A model generated the notes under the pieces. The model saw nothing but the letters and a program-made list of their open reading frames with translations, did no database searches and was not told the DNA's origin. From Fodinicola acaciae (GTDB taxonomy: Bacteria > Actinomycetota > Actinomycetes > Mycobacteriales > HKI-0501), in contig NZ_WOTN01000003.1 in assembly GCF_010993745.1 (NCBI RefSeq), forward strand, positions 1,674,001-1,738,000: DNA of 64,000 nucleotides. The letters run 5' to 3'. The position numbers were made by a program, and so were the translations under genes. Positions 17,388 through 25,104 of the stretch are shown here, piece by piece (positions within the stretch are counted from its first letter, which is position 1; each line of letters opens with the position of its first letter).

Positions 17388-17429
17388 TCTTTCCGGAACT
17401 CTCGAGGCACCACTGACGACATTGCTGTC

Positions 17430-17744
17430 GTGCGAGCGTTATTCCAAAGTGTTATCGACGACGAGGTCGAGGTTGGCGTCCAGCGGGACGGCGACGTGGT
17501 GCTGATCTGTGGGCGGTGCCGACCCGAGCCGGTCGACGGCTGGGTCCGGCAGGTCCGTCAGCAGGTGTACGCGCGCGTCGGACCGCAGGCCGTCACGGTG
17601 ACCGTCTCCGGTTGCGTACGCACCTGTCCCGCGGGCCAGGTCGCGGTCGTACTGGCCGGCAGCGGCTGCCGCGAATGGGCCGTGACCCCGGACGGCGACG
17701 GCGCTCGAAAACTGGTCGACGGCTTGGTTTTCGTGGCTACCTGA
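17430..17744 (+). CDS. Small cysteine-rich DUF1636/ferredoxin-like protein
   Basis: The 104-residue product has cysteine motifs CGRC (near residue 27) and CVRTCPAG (near residue 61). These match the predicted metal or Fe-S binding pattern of DUF1636 proteins, which are often beside cobalamin or metal-handling genes. The GTG at 17430 lacks a good ribosome binding site, so the start is uncertain. It ends 16 bp before a metal-chelate binding lipoprotein gene and appears to open that operon. A role in metal sensing, reduction or release is plausible but not shown. Confidence 0.6.
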   Translation: MRALFQSVIDDEVEVGVQRDGDVVLICGRCRPEPVDGWVRQVRQQVYARVGPQAVTVTVSGCVRTCPAGQVAVVLAGSGCREWAVTPDGDGARKLVDGLVFVAT

Positions 17745-17760
17745 AGGAGCGCACACGCCG

Positions 17761-18789
17761 ATGCATCGACGTGCGATCATCCTGGTCCTGGCTCTCGCTC
17801 TGGCCGCCTGCGGCGGTCCTTCCGGCACGGTCACGACGGCGACCGGCGGCACCGCGGTTTTGGACTGCACTGGCCACAAAACCGCGGCGAAGACGCCGCC
17901 GAAACGGGTCGTGGCGTTGACGACCAGCGTGCTGGAAATGCTGTTCTGGCTCGGTGTCGGCGATCGGGTGGTCGGCATCGGTACGCCGCCGAAGCCCGGC
18001 ACGTTTCCGCGCCAGTTCGACGCGGCCGTACAGAAGCTGCCGAAGCTCGCCGGGCCCTACAAGCCAGGCGGTTATCAACCGGTGCCGAGGGAAAAGCTGT
18101 TGGCCGCCAACCCTGACTTCGTCGTCGGCGGCTTCTCGTCCAACTTCGACGCGGCCGGCGCCACCAGCCAGAAAGAGCTGGACAGCGCCGGGATCCCGTC
18201 CTATCTTGCGCTTTCCACCAGCTGTTCGAAGGTGACCACCACCGCGCGCACCGGCCTCGACCTGGTCTATCGCGATCTGGACAACCTCGGAAAGATCTTC
18301 GGCATCACCGCGAGAGCCGACGCGTTGAAGGCCGGCATGAAGGCGAAGACCGACGCGGTGACCGGAAAACTGTCCGGGGTCTCGCCGCTTTCGGTGTTCC
18401 CGTTCGAGTACGACGAAGGCACGCAGACGCCGTACGCGCCAGGCAACCGCCAGGCCGTCAACGCGGTGATCACGCTGGCCGGCGGCAAGAACATCTTCGC
18501 CGACCTGGACAAGGCTTATCAGAAGGTCAGCTGGGAGACGGTCGCGCAGCGAAACCCGAGCGTGATCCTGTTGATCGTCTACGACAAGGGACATCCGGCC
18601 GAGACCGACGCCGACTTCGCGGCCGCCGAGAAGTTCGTCCGCGGTTTCGCGCCGCTGGCCGCCACCGACGCCGTACGCACTGGAAGGTTTGCTCGGCTGG
18701 TGTACGAGGAAGGATCCAACGGCGGCGTACGCAACGCCGACGCGGTGGTTTCCCTTGCGCACCAACTGCATCCGAGGCAGGTGGCGTGA
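17761..18789 (+). CDS. ABC importer substrate-binding lipoprotein, iron-siderophore/cobalamin type
   Basis: A lipoprotein signal peptide ends in the lipobox LAAC (cysteine ~residue 17). The body is a class III periplasmic-binding fold, with the typical opening RVVALTTSVLEMLFWLGVGDRVVGI and RREKLLAANPD-like region. Substrates in this class are metal chelates (siderophores, haem) or cobalamin. The gene overlaps the permease start by four bases (GTGA), so the proteins are made together. The exact ligand cannot be read from sequence. Confidence 0.85.
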   Translation: MHRRAIILVLALALAACGGPSGTVTTATGGTAVLDCTGHKTAAKTPPKRVVALTTSVLEMLFWLGVGDRVVGIGTPPKPGTFPRQFDAAVQKLPKLAGPYKPGGYQPVPREKLLAANPDFVVGGFSSNFDAAGATSQKELDSAGIPSYLALSTSCSKVTTTARTGLDLVYRDLDNLGKIFGITARADALKAGMKAKTDAVTGKLSGVSPLSVFPFEYDEGTQTPYAPGNRQAVNAVITLAGGKNIFADLDKAYQKVSWETVAQRNPSVILLIVYDKGHPAETDADFAAAEKFVRGFAPLAATDAVRTGRFARLVYEEGSNGGVRNADAVVSLAHQLHPRQVA

Positions 18790-19817
18790 CGGCCGCGCGT
18801 ACGACGCTCGTCTTCGGCACGCTGTCCGTCCTGCTGCTGGTCGCCGTGACCGCCGGCATCGCGTACGGGGCGGTGAGCGTTTCTCCCGTTGTCGTCTGGA
18901 AAATCGTGGCGTACCGGATCACCGGCCTCGGCGATCCGGCCGGCTGGACGCGCATCCAGGACAGCATCGTCTGGGATTTACGGCTGCCGCGCGTGCTGCT
19001 CGGCGCGCTGGTCGGCGCGGGATTGTCGGTCGTCGGCGTCGCCGCGCAGGCCTTGGTGCGCAATCCGCTGGCCGATCCGTATCTGCTCGGCATCTCCTCC
19101 GGAGCCTCGCTCGGCGCGGTCGCCTCGATCGTCGTCGGCATCAGCTTTTTCGGCTCTCCGGCACTAGCGGCCTTTGCTGGCGCGTTGCTGACGTTCGTCG
19201 CGGTTTATCTGCTGGCCCGGCGCGGTGGAGGTTTCGCGCCGACGCGGTTGATCCTGGCCGGCGTGGCGGTCGGATACGCGCTGCTGGGCATCACCAACTA
19301 TCTGGTGTTGCAGGCCGACGACCCGGGCAAGACCAACTCGGCTTTGTTCTGGTTGCTCGGAAGTCTCGCCGCGGCCCGGTGGACCGACCTCGGCATCCCG
19401 GCGAGCGTCCTGTTTCTCGGCATTCTGGCACTGCTTGCACGCGGCCGCGGACTCAACGCACTGCTGGTCGGTGACGAGACCGCGGCCAGCCTCGGCGTGC
19501 CGCCGGCGCAACTGCGGCGCGAACTTTTCGTTGTGACGTCGGTGATCACGGGTGTGATGGTCGCCCTGTCCGGCGGCATCGGCTTCGTCGGCCTGGTGAT
19601 TCCGCACGCCGTACGCCTCGTCGTCGGCAGCGACCACCGGCGCGTACTCCCAGCCGCCGCGCTCGCCGGCGCCGGATTCCTGGTGCTGGTGGACTTGCTC
19701 GCGCGATTTTTGCTGCGACCACAGGAGTTGCCGGTCGGCATCGTCACGGCCGTGCTCGGCGCGCCGGCCTTCCTGCTGCTGATGAGCCGCCGCCGGCTGA
19801 GCGAGACGGGCCTGTGA
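18786..19817 (+). CDS. FecCD/BtuC-type ABC permease
   Basis: This 343-residue protein has about ten membrane segments. It carries family signatures RLPRVLLGALVGAGLSVVG, RNPLADPYLLGISSGASLG and GGIGFVGLVIPHAVRL, the last in the coupling-helix region. It would form a homodimeric channel with the lipoprotein and ATPase encoded on either side. Start GTG inside the upstream stop. Only one base separates it from the ATPase gene. Confidence 0.9.
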   Translation: MTAARTTLVFGTLSVLLLVAVTAGIAYGAVSVSPVVVWKIVAYRITGLGDPAGWTRIQDSIVWDLRLPRVLLGALVGAGLSVVGVAAQALVRNPLADPYLLGISSGASLGAVASIVVGISFFGSPALAAFAGALLTFVAVYLLARRGGGFAPTRLILAGVAVGYALLGITNYLVLQADDPGKTNSALFWLLGSLAAARWTDLGIPASVLFLGILALLARGRGLNALLVGDETAASLGVPPAQLRRELFVVTSVITGVMVALSGGIGFVGLVIPHAVRLVVGSDHRRVLPAAALAGAGFLVLVDLLARFLLRPQELPVGIVTAVLGAPAFLLLMSRRRLSETGL

Positions 19818-19818
19818 G

Positions 19819-20601
19819 ATGACGCTGAAACTGCACGACATCCGCGTCGAGCTGTCCGGCCGTACGATCGTCGCCGGCGCCACCGTCATTGTCGAAGACG
19901 GCGAGGTCGGCGCGCTGGTCGGACCCAACGGCAGCGGCAAGTCCACCTTGCTGCGTACGGTTTATCGGCACCTGAAACCGGCGGCCGGTCGCGTACGGCT
20001 CGACGACGCCGACGTGTGGGGCCTCAAACCTGTCGCGGCCGCCAGGAAAATCGCCGCGGTGCCGCAGGAGACGCGGTCCGACTTCGACATCACGGTCACC
20101 GAGATGGTGGCGATGGGCCGCACGCCGCACAAGCATCCCTTCGCGACCGCGACCGTACGCGACCGCGCACTGGTCGCCAACGCGTTGCACCGGCTGGAAA
20201 TCTCGGAGTTCGCGGACCGGCCATACGCGACGCTGTCCGGCGGCGAGCGGCAACGCGTGCTGCTCGCGCGCGCTCTCGCGCAGGACACGCCGGTGCTGGT
20301 TTTGGACGAGCCGACCAACCATCTCGACGCGCGGCACCAGCTCGAGCTGCTCGCGCTGGTGCGAAAACTCGGCCTCACGACACTGTTGGCCGTACACGAC
20401 CTGAACCTTGCTGCCGCCTACTGCGATCGCCTGCATGTGTTGCGGGCCGGCGAAATCGTGGCCAGCGGAGCACCGGACAAGGTCCTGACGCCGGAGTTGC
20501 TGGGCGAGGTTTTCGGGGTGGCCGCTGACGTCGTCCCGCATCCGCGGCACGGCCGTCCGCATCTGATCCTGTCGCCGTTGGAAAGGCAGCGTGATGGCTA
20601 A
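19819..20601 (+). CDS. ABC importer ATPase, FecE/BtuD type
   Basis: All nucleotide-binding motifs are intact: Walker A GPNGSGKST near residue 36, Q-loop VPQETRSDF, signature LSGGERQR, Walker B VLVLDEPTNHLD, and the H-loop AVHDLNLA. The length (260 residues) is normal for metal-chelate/cobalamin importers. It follows the permease by one base and overlaps the downstream MFS start by eight. Importer and exporter genes are therefore tightly coupled. Confidence 0.9.
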   Translation: MTLKLHDIRVELSGRTIVAGATVIVEDGEVGALVGPNGSGKSTLLRTVYRHLKPAAGRVRLDDADVWGLKPVAAARKIAAVPQETRSDFDITVTEMVAMGRTPHKHPFATATVRDRALVANALHRLEISEFADRPYATLSGGERQRVLLARALAQDTPVLVLDEPTNHLDARHQLELLALVRKLGLTTLLAVHDLNLAAAYCDRLHVLRAGEIVASGAPDKVLTPELLGEVFGVAADVVPHPRHGRPHLILSPLERQRDG

Positions 20602-21823
20602 CCGTTATGTCGCTCTGCTGCGCTTCCCCGGCGCGCGGACGATCCTGTTTTCCGGCGCGGTCGCGCGACTGCCGGTCAGCATGTACGCGCTGGGATTGCT
20701 GTTGCTCGTACAGTCGACCACCGGGTCGCTGACCAGCGCCGGGCTGGTGGCCGCGGCCGCCGCGATCGGTTACGCGGTCGCCGGTCCGGCGCTCGGCCGG
20801 CTGGTCGACCGCTATGGTCCGGGGCGGCTGCTGGTGACCACCGCGATCGTCAACATGCTCACCTTCGCCATGGTCATTTTGTTAGCAAAAGCACCGATTT
20901 TTATGCTTTCCTGTTGCGCTTTGTTGATCGGCGCCACGTTGCCGCCGGTCGCCGCCTGCCAACGCGCGCTCTGGCGCCGTGTCCTGCCCGCGGAGTTGGT
21001 CGACACGGCGTTCGCGCTGGACTCGATTTGCATGGACGTCTACCTGATCGCCGGTCCGCTGCTGGTGACCGGCCTGGTCGTCGTCGCCGGCCCGGCGATC
21101 GCGCTGGCGGTCACCGGGCTCGTGCTGGCCGTCGGCAGCCTGTTTTTCGCGACCGTGCCGGGCAACCAGGTCGTACGCGTGGCACGCCGCGACCCGCACC
21201 TGCTCGGACCACTGCGCGAACCCGGTTTTCGGTTGCTCGTCGGCACGATCGCGGCAGCGGGCTTGGCGCTCGGAGCCGTACGCGTGGCATTGGTCGGCTA
21301 TGCCGAGGATGGCGGCGACGCGGCCCTCGGCGGCCTGCTCTACGCCGCGATCGGCATCGGCAGCGCGGCCGGCGGGCTCTGGTATGGCAGCCGGAAATGG
21401 CGCGGTGGCGTGGAAATCCGCTATCCGGTGCTGCTCGCCGCGTACGCCGTCTGCGCGCTTCCGCTGCTGACCGGCAGGTGGCCGCTAGCCATGTTTCTGC
21501 TCGGCATCATCACCGGGCTCGCGCTGTCGCCGGTGACGATCTGCGAGTTCGCACTGGTCGGCCGGTGCGCGCCCAGCGGCACGGTCGCCGAGGCGTACGC
21601 GTGGGCCACGACGGCGACCTTTGCCGGCAGCGCACTGGGAAACGCGCTCGCCGGCGGGCTCGTGGACCGCGTCGGCTGGCGCGCCGCGATCGGCCTGGCC
21701 GTGCTGGCACTGGCCATCGCGGCGGCCGCCACGGCCTGGCGCCGCGACCTTTTCCGACCACCAAAGTCTCCCTCGCCGGCACCGGCGCAGGGTCCGTACG
21801 AGAACCGAGAGGAGGTGTCCTGA
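20594..21823 (+). CDS. MFS transporter, candidate peptide/metallophore exporter
   Basis: This 409-residue protein has 12 predicted membrane segments (start MANRYVALLRFPGARTILFS, loop GRLVDRYGPGRLL). The ATG at 20594 lies inside the end of the ATPase gene. The stop is one base before the start of a 23-codon peptide gene. The position inside an importer-precursor-oxidase operon suggests export of the mature small product. It could instead be an importer or immunity pump. Confidence 0.75.
   Translation: MANRYVALLRFPGARTILFSGAVARLPVSMYALGLLLLVQSTTGSLTSAGLVAAAAAIGYAVAGPALGRLVDRYGPGRLLVTTAIVNMLTFAMVILLAKAPIFMLSCCALLIGATLPPVAACQRALWRRVLPAELVDTAFALDSICMDVYLIAGPLLVTGLVVVAGPAIALAVTGLVLAVGSLFFATVPGNQVVRVARRDPHLLGPLREPGFRLLVGTIAAAGLALGAVRVALVGYAEDGGDAALGGLLYAAIGIGSAAGGLWYGSRKWRGGVEIRYPVLLAAYAVCALPLLTGRWPLAMFLLGIITGLALSPVTICEFALVGRCAPSGTVAEAYAWATTATFAGSALGNALAGGLVDRVGWRAAIGLAVLALAIAAAATAWRRDLFRPPKSPSPAPAQGPYENREEVS
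21811..21817 (+). promoter_or_regulatory. Strong Shine-Dalgarno for the small peptide gene
   Basis: GGAGGTG, preceded by AGA, lies 7 bases upstream of the ATG at 21825, within the last codons of the MFS gene. It is among the best ribosome binding sites in the window. This is the main evidence that the 23-codon frame is translated. Confidence 0.8.
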
Positions 21824-21824
21824 G

Positions 21825-21896
21825 ATGGCGAAGATCAAGGTCACGGTCCGCCGCAAGAAGACCCGCGGCAACCTGCTGTCCAACCACCCGGCCTAG
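21825..21896 (+). CDS. Putative 23-residue RiPP precursor peptide
   Basis: The peptide begins MAKIKVTV, has a strongly basic centre (RRKKTRG) and ends NLLSNHPA. It has no cysteine. The potentially modifiable residues are Thr7, Thr13, Ser19, Asn and His. The gene starts one base after the MFS stop with a very strong ribosome binding site. It is followed by a 12-bp hairpin and then a SagB-type dehydrogenase. Short precursors followed by a hairpin and a modifying enzyme are typical of RiPP loci. No database hit is claimed. It could instead be a regulatory leader peptide. Confidence 0.7.
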   Translation: MAKIKVTVRRKKTRGNLLSNHPA

Positions 21897-21906
21897 CCGG
21901 TAGGGG

Positions 21907-21939
21907 GTGTTGGGGGACGAGTCTGGCGTCCCCCAACAC
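21907..21939 (+). terminator. Strong hairpin (attenuator) between peptide and oxidase genes
   Basis: GTGTTGGGGGAC (21907-21918) pairs perfectly with 21928-21939 around a 9-base loop. It begins 11 bases after the peptide stop. It probably allows only partial read-through into the dehydrogenase gene, giving excess precursor over enzyme. Confidence 0.75.
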
Positions 21940-21974
21940 GCCTCTAGTTGACCACGTTTCGAGAGGACGTGTTT

Positions 21975-23102
21975 GTGAAGCTCAGGCGTACGCGCAGCCT
22001 GGTCGGTTATTGGCACGAGGGCGACTTCGTGCTGGAGGACTATCTCGCGGCCAAGTCGTCCGATGTGGACGAGGACAACGCGGTGGTCGTCGACCGGCAG
22101 ACTTTGGCGCTGTTGGAGGAGTTCGAGGACTGGATCGACCTCGAGTCGGTCGCCGAGCGGCTGCCCGGCATCGACCCGGTGTCGGTGCGCGACGCGGCCG
22201 AGGCCCTGGTCGAGGCCGGTTTGCTGCGTACGCCGGAAGCGGCCGAGCGCGAGGACCTGCTGGCCGCGGAGTGGGCCAACTGGAGCCAGGAGGCGCGGTT
22301 TTTCCATTTCGGCACCAAGGACGCCGTCTACATCGGCGACGACCTGGAACACCGCCGCGAGGCCGCCGCGGTGGCCCTGGCCGCCGGTCCGCCACCGGCG
22401 ATTTTCAAGAGTTATCCGGACGCGCCGCGCGTGCGGCTGCCGCGCGCTTTCCTGCCGCTGCGCGAGGATTTCACCGAGGTGCTGCTGGCCCGGCGTACGC
22501 ACCGGATCTTCCGCGAGGAAGCGGTGTCGTTGCGACAGCTCTCGACCGTGCTGCATTTCGCCTTCGCGCCGATGTATTTCGTCGACGCCGTGGAATACGG
22601 CACGCTGCAGATGCGTACGAGCCCCGGCGGCGGCGCGCGGCACGAGATCGAGTGCTATGTCGGCGTACTCGACGTCGAAGGCGTCGCACCTGGCCTTTAT
22701 CACTACAACGGCGAGCAACACAGCCTGGAGCTGATCGACGCGTCGTTCGACCAGTCCACTGTGGACAGACTGTCTTTCGGCCAGGAGATGGCTATCAACG
22801 CCGGTTTCGTGTGTTTCCTGACCGCGCTGGTGAAACGCGCCGCGTACAAGTACCGGCATCCGCGTACGCTCCGGATGATCATGCTCGACGCCGGCCACCT
22901 CGGTCAGACCTTCGACCTGGTCAGCACCGCCGCCGGCCTCGGCCCGTTCCAGACCGCGGCGTTCCGGGACAGCGAGGTGGAGGCGGCCCTCGGCCTGGAC
23001 GGCATCACCGAGACCGCGCTCTACCTGCTCGGCGCCGGCCGGCCGGCCGGTCCCACCGACGGCCATCCGATCGACATGCGCGTCGCCGCGCAACCAACCT
23101 GA
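21975..23102 (+). CDS. SagB-type peptide dehydrogenase with N-terminal recognition-like domain
   Basis: Residues ~1-90 form a small winged-helix/RRE (PqqD-like) region that could hold a leader peptide. Residues ~160-365 are the flavin nitroreductase-like SagB/ThcOx domain, with an FMN-contact region ARRTHRIFR (~172-180), GGGARHEIE (~218-226) and GLYHYN. A Lys-Tyr pair sits at 292-293 before the conserved MLDAGHLGQ. An equivalent Lys-Tyr is catalytic in characterised azoline oxidases. GTG 21975 is chosen because GAGAGG stands 8 bases upstream. A TTG at 21948 would add 9 residues. No YcaO partner is nearby. Confidence 0.85.
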   Translation: MKLRRTRSLVGYWHEGDFVLEDYLAAKSSDVDEDNAVVVDRQTLALLEEFEDWIDLESVAERLPGIDPVSVRDAAEALVEAGLLRTPEAAEREDLLAAEWANWSQEARFFHFGTKDAVYIGDDLEHRREAAAVALAAGPPPAIFKSYPDAPRVRLPRAFLPLREDFTEVLLARRTHRIFREEAVSLRQLSTVLHFAFAPMYFVDAVEYGTLQMRTSPGGGARHEIECYVGVLDVEGVAPGLYHYNGEQHSLELIDASFDQSTVDRLSFGQEMAINAGFVCFLTALVKRAAYKYRHPRTLRMIMLDAGHLGQTFDLVSTAAGLGPFQTAAFRDSEVEAALGLDGITETALYLLGAGRPAGPTDGHPIDMRVAAQPT

Positions 23103-23105
23103 CCG

Positions 23106-23169
23106 CCGCGAGGGTGACGTTTTGACGGTCGTTCTGCCGCTGCTGACCGCCAAAACGTCACCCTCGCGG
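23106..23169. terminator. Large repeat-derived hairpin at the end of the SagB operon
   Basis: A 19-bp perfect stem (CCGCGAGGGTGACGTTTTG) continues after one mismatch for five more pairs around a ~14-base loop. It starts three bases after the dehydrogenase stop. Related sequence occurs at 7783-7804 and 56896-56918, so it also belongs to a dispersed repeat family. Confidence 0.75.
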
Positions 23170-23174
23170 TGATG

Positions 23175-23202
23175 CTAGGGCCTGTTGCGAAACAGACCCT
23201 AG
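23175..23202 (-). terminator. Second hairpin overlapping the DoxX stop codon
   Basis: CTAGGG-c-CTGTT pairs with AACAG-a-CCCTAG around a GCGA loop, and the right arm covers the stop of the DoxX gene. Together with the hairpin just before it, it insulates two convergent genes. CTAG at both ends resembles a target duplication of an insertion-derived sequence. Confidence 0.55.
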
Positions 23203-23612
23203 GCGGTGACGGACGCCGACTTCTGCCGGCGGACCAGGGATCCCAGCGCGTACGGGCCGGGGCCGAGGACGGCGATGAGCAGGAACGACCAGCAGAACAG
23301 GGCCGCGCTCTCACCGTGGTTGACCATCGGCAGCAGCGCGTGTGGCTGGTGCACGACGAAGTACGCGTACGCCATCGCGCCGGAGCAGATGAGCGCGGCG
23401 ATCCGGCTGCCGAGGCCGGCCAGCACCAGGCCGCCGCCGACCAGCTCGATGACGCCGGCGTACCAGGCCGGCCAGGAGGCGAACGGCACCGGCTGGCCGC
23501 CGAACAGGCCGAACAGGTGCTGCAGACCGTGGAAGACGAAGAGTAAGCCGATGACGACCCGGAACAGTGACAACACCGGTCCGGTCAGCGTGCGGGTCAG
23601 GTCGCTGAACAT
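23199..23612 (-). CDS. DoxX-family membrane protein
   Basis: The 137-residue protein has four hydrophobic helices (VLSLFRVVIGLLFVFHGLQH, WYAGVIELVGGGLVLAGL, ALICSGAMAYAYFV, LFCWSFLLIAVLG), the DoxX/terminal-quinol-oxidase-subunit pattern. ATG 23612 is supported by AAAGGAG seven bases upstream. Longer in-frame extensions are not convincing. The function in actinomycetes is poorly known; redox-stress membrane complexes have been proposed. Confidence 0.8.
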   Translation of the reverse strand: MFSDLTRTLTGPVLSLFRVVIGLLFVFHGLQHLFGLFGGQPVPFASWPAWYAGVIELVGGGLVLAGLGSRIAALICSGAMAYAYFVVHQPHALLPMVNHGESAALFCWSFLLIAVLGPGPYALGSLVRRQKSASVTA

Positions 23613-23811
23613 CGAGACTCCTTTCGCGACGGATTGCGGGGACGTGTACGCCTTCATCCTCGCTGATCCATATAACGCTTCGGTAAAAACCGGAGGTCGG
23701 CAACAGACTGTCAACCATGAGGCGGCCGCGCTGACACATTGTCCCTTGAAAGTGGCGACGACGGCGACGAGTGTGGTGGTTGGACGCATCTGCGCTGACT
23801 GAGGAGGACCC
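23613..23811. promoter_or_regulatory. Divergent promoter region, DoxX / aminotransferase
   Basis: These 199 bases separate two divergent genes and carry no coding frame. A relatively AT-rich patch (CATATAACGCTTCGGTAAAAA around 23669-23689) is the best place for promoter elements. No clear operator palindrome was seen. Confidence 0.35.
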
Positions 23812-25104
23812 ATGGCCGACGACCTGCTCGCACGCCATCGAGCGGTGCTGCCGAAGTGGATGGCGCTCTACTACGAGCAGCCGATCGAGATCGTCAGCGG
23901 CGACGGCGTACGTGTGAAGGACGGCGACGGCCGGTCCTACCTCGACTTTTTCGCTGGCATCCTGACCAACATGATCGGCTATGGCATCCCCGAGGTGCGC
24001 GACGCGGTGGCGAAGGTGCTCGACAGCGGCGTCGTCCACACCTCGACGCTCTACCTGATCCGCCAGCAGGTCGAGCTGGCCGAGCGGATCGCCGAGCTGT
24101 CCGGCATCCCGGACGCCAAGGTCTTTTTCACCGTGTCCGGCACCGAGGCCAACGAGGCCGCGCTGCTGCTGGCCACCCAGGCGCGCCGCAGCAACCAGGT
24201 TTTGGCTCTGCGCAACAGCTATCACGGCCGGTCGTACGCGGCGATGGGGATCACCGGCAACCGCGGCTGGTCGGCCTCGTCGCTGACGCCGGTCAACGTT
24301 TCGTACGTACACAACGGATATCGCTATCGGAGCCCGTTCGGTCAGCTGTCCGACGAGCAGTTCAACGCGGCCATCGCCGACGACCTGCGCGACGTCATCG
24401 CGACGACCACCTCCGGCGACGTGGCCTGCATGATCGCCGAGCCGATCCAGGGGGTCGGCGGCTTCGCCACCCCACCCGACGGCTTTTTCGGTGCGCTCAA
24501 AGAGGTCTTGGACTCCTACGACATCCCGTTCATCTCCGACGAGGTGCAGACCGGCTGGGGTCGTACGGGCGAGCACTTCTGGGGTTACCAGGCGCACGGC
24601 ATCGTGCCGGACGCGCTGACTTTCGCCAAGGGACTGGGAAACGGCCTCGCGATCGGCGGCGTGGTGGCGCGCGGCGACCTGATGGACAGCCTGTCGGCCA
24701 ACTCTATTTCCACCTTTGGTGGCAATCCGGTGTCGACCGCGGCCGGCCTGGCCACGCTGGACTACCTGCGCGACCACGATCTGCAGGCCAACGCGCTGAA
24801 GGTCGGCAACCGGCTGATGACCGGCCTGCGGCCGCTGGCCACCGACGACTCGATCGTCGGGGACGTACGCGGCAAGGGACTGATGATCGGTGTCGAGCTC
24901 GTACGTCCGGGCGGCAAGGAACCGGACGCGGCCGCGGCCACCGCCGTGCTGGAGGCGACCAAGGAGCGCGGCCTGCTGGTGGGCAAGGGCGGCCTGAACG
25001 GGAACGTCCTGCGGATCGCGCCACCGCTTACCCTGTCGGAGGAGGATGCCGACGAGGGCCTGGCCATCCTGACCGAGTCGATCGCCAGCGTGGAGGGGAA
25101 ATGA
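23812..25104 (+). CDS. Class III PLP aminotransferase (omega-amino acid type)
   Basis: This 430-residue fold-type I aminotransferase has the class III hallmarks: the phosphate-binding region SGTEANEAA, NSYHGRSYAA, the Asp of FISDEVQTGWGRTG, and the Schiff-base lysine in FAKGLGNG. GAGGAGG precedes the ATG. It overlaps a CoA-acylating semialdehyde dehydrogenase gene by four bases. The pair would convert beta-alanine or beta-aminoisobutyrate to (methyl)malonate semialdehyde and then acetyl- or propionyl-CoA. This resembles the end of reductive pyrimidine or valine catabolism. Confidence 0.85.
   Translation: MADDLLARHRAVLPKWMALYYEQPIEIVSGDGVRVKDGDGRSYLDFFAGILTNMIGYGIPEVRDAVAKVLDSGVVHTSTLYLIRQQVELAERIAELSGIPDAKVFFTVSGTEANEAALLLATQARRSNQVLALRNSYHGRSYAAMGITGNRGWSASSLTPVNVSYVHNGYRYRSPFGQLSDEQFNAAIADDLRDVIATTTSGDVACMIAEPIQGVGGFATPPDGFFGALKEVLDSYDIPFISDEVQTGWGRTGEHFWGYQAHGIVPDALTFAKGLGNGLAIGGVVARGDLMDSLSANSISTFGGNPVSTAAGLATLDYLRDHDLQANALKVGNRLMTGLRPLATDDSIVGDVRGKGLMIGVELVRPGGKEPDAAAATAVLEATKERGLLVGKGGLNGNVLRIAPPLTLSEEDADEGLAILTESIASVEGK

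Noticed and set aside
17388..17429. Possible cobalamin riboswitch in front of the importer operon
   Set aside because: Only 42 bp separate the sigma gene from the first importer-operon gene, far too short, and no B12-box sequence is present.
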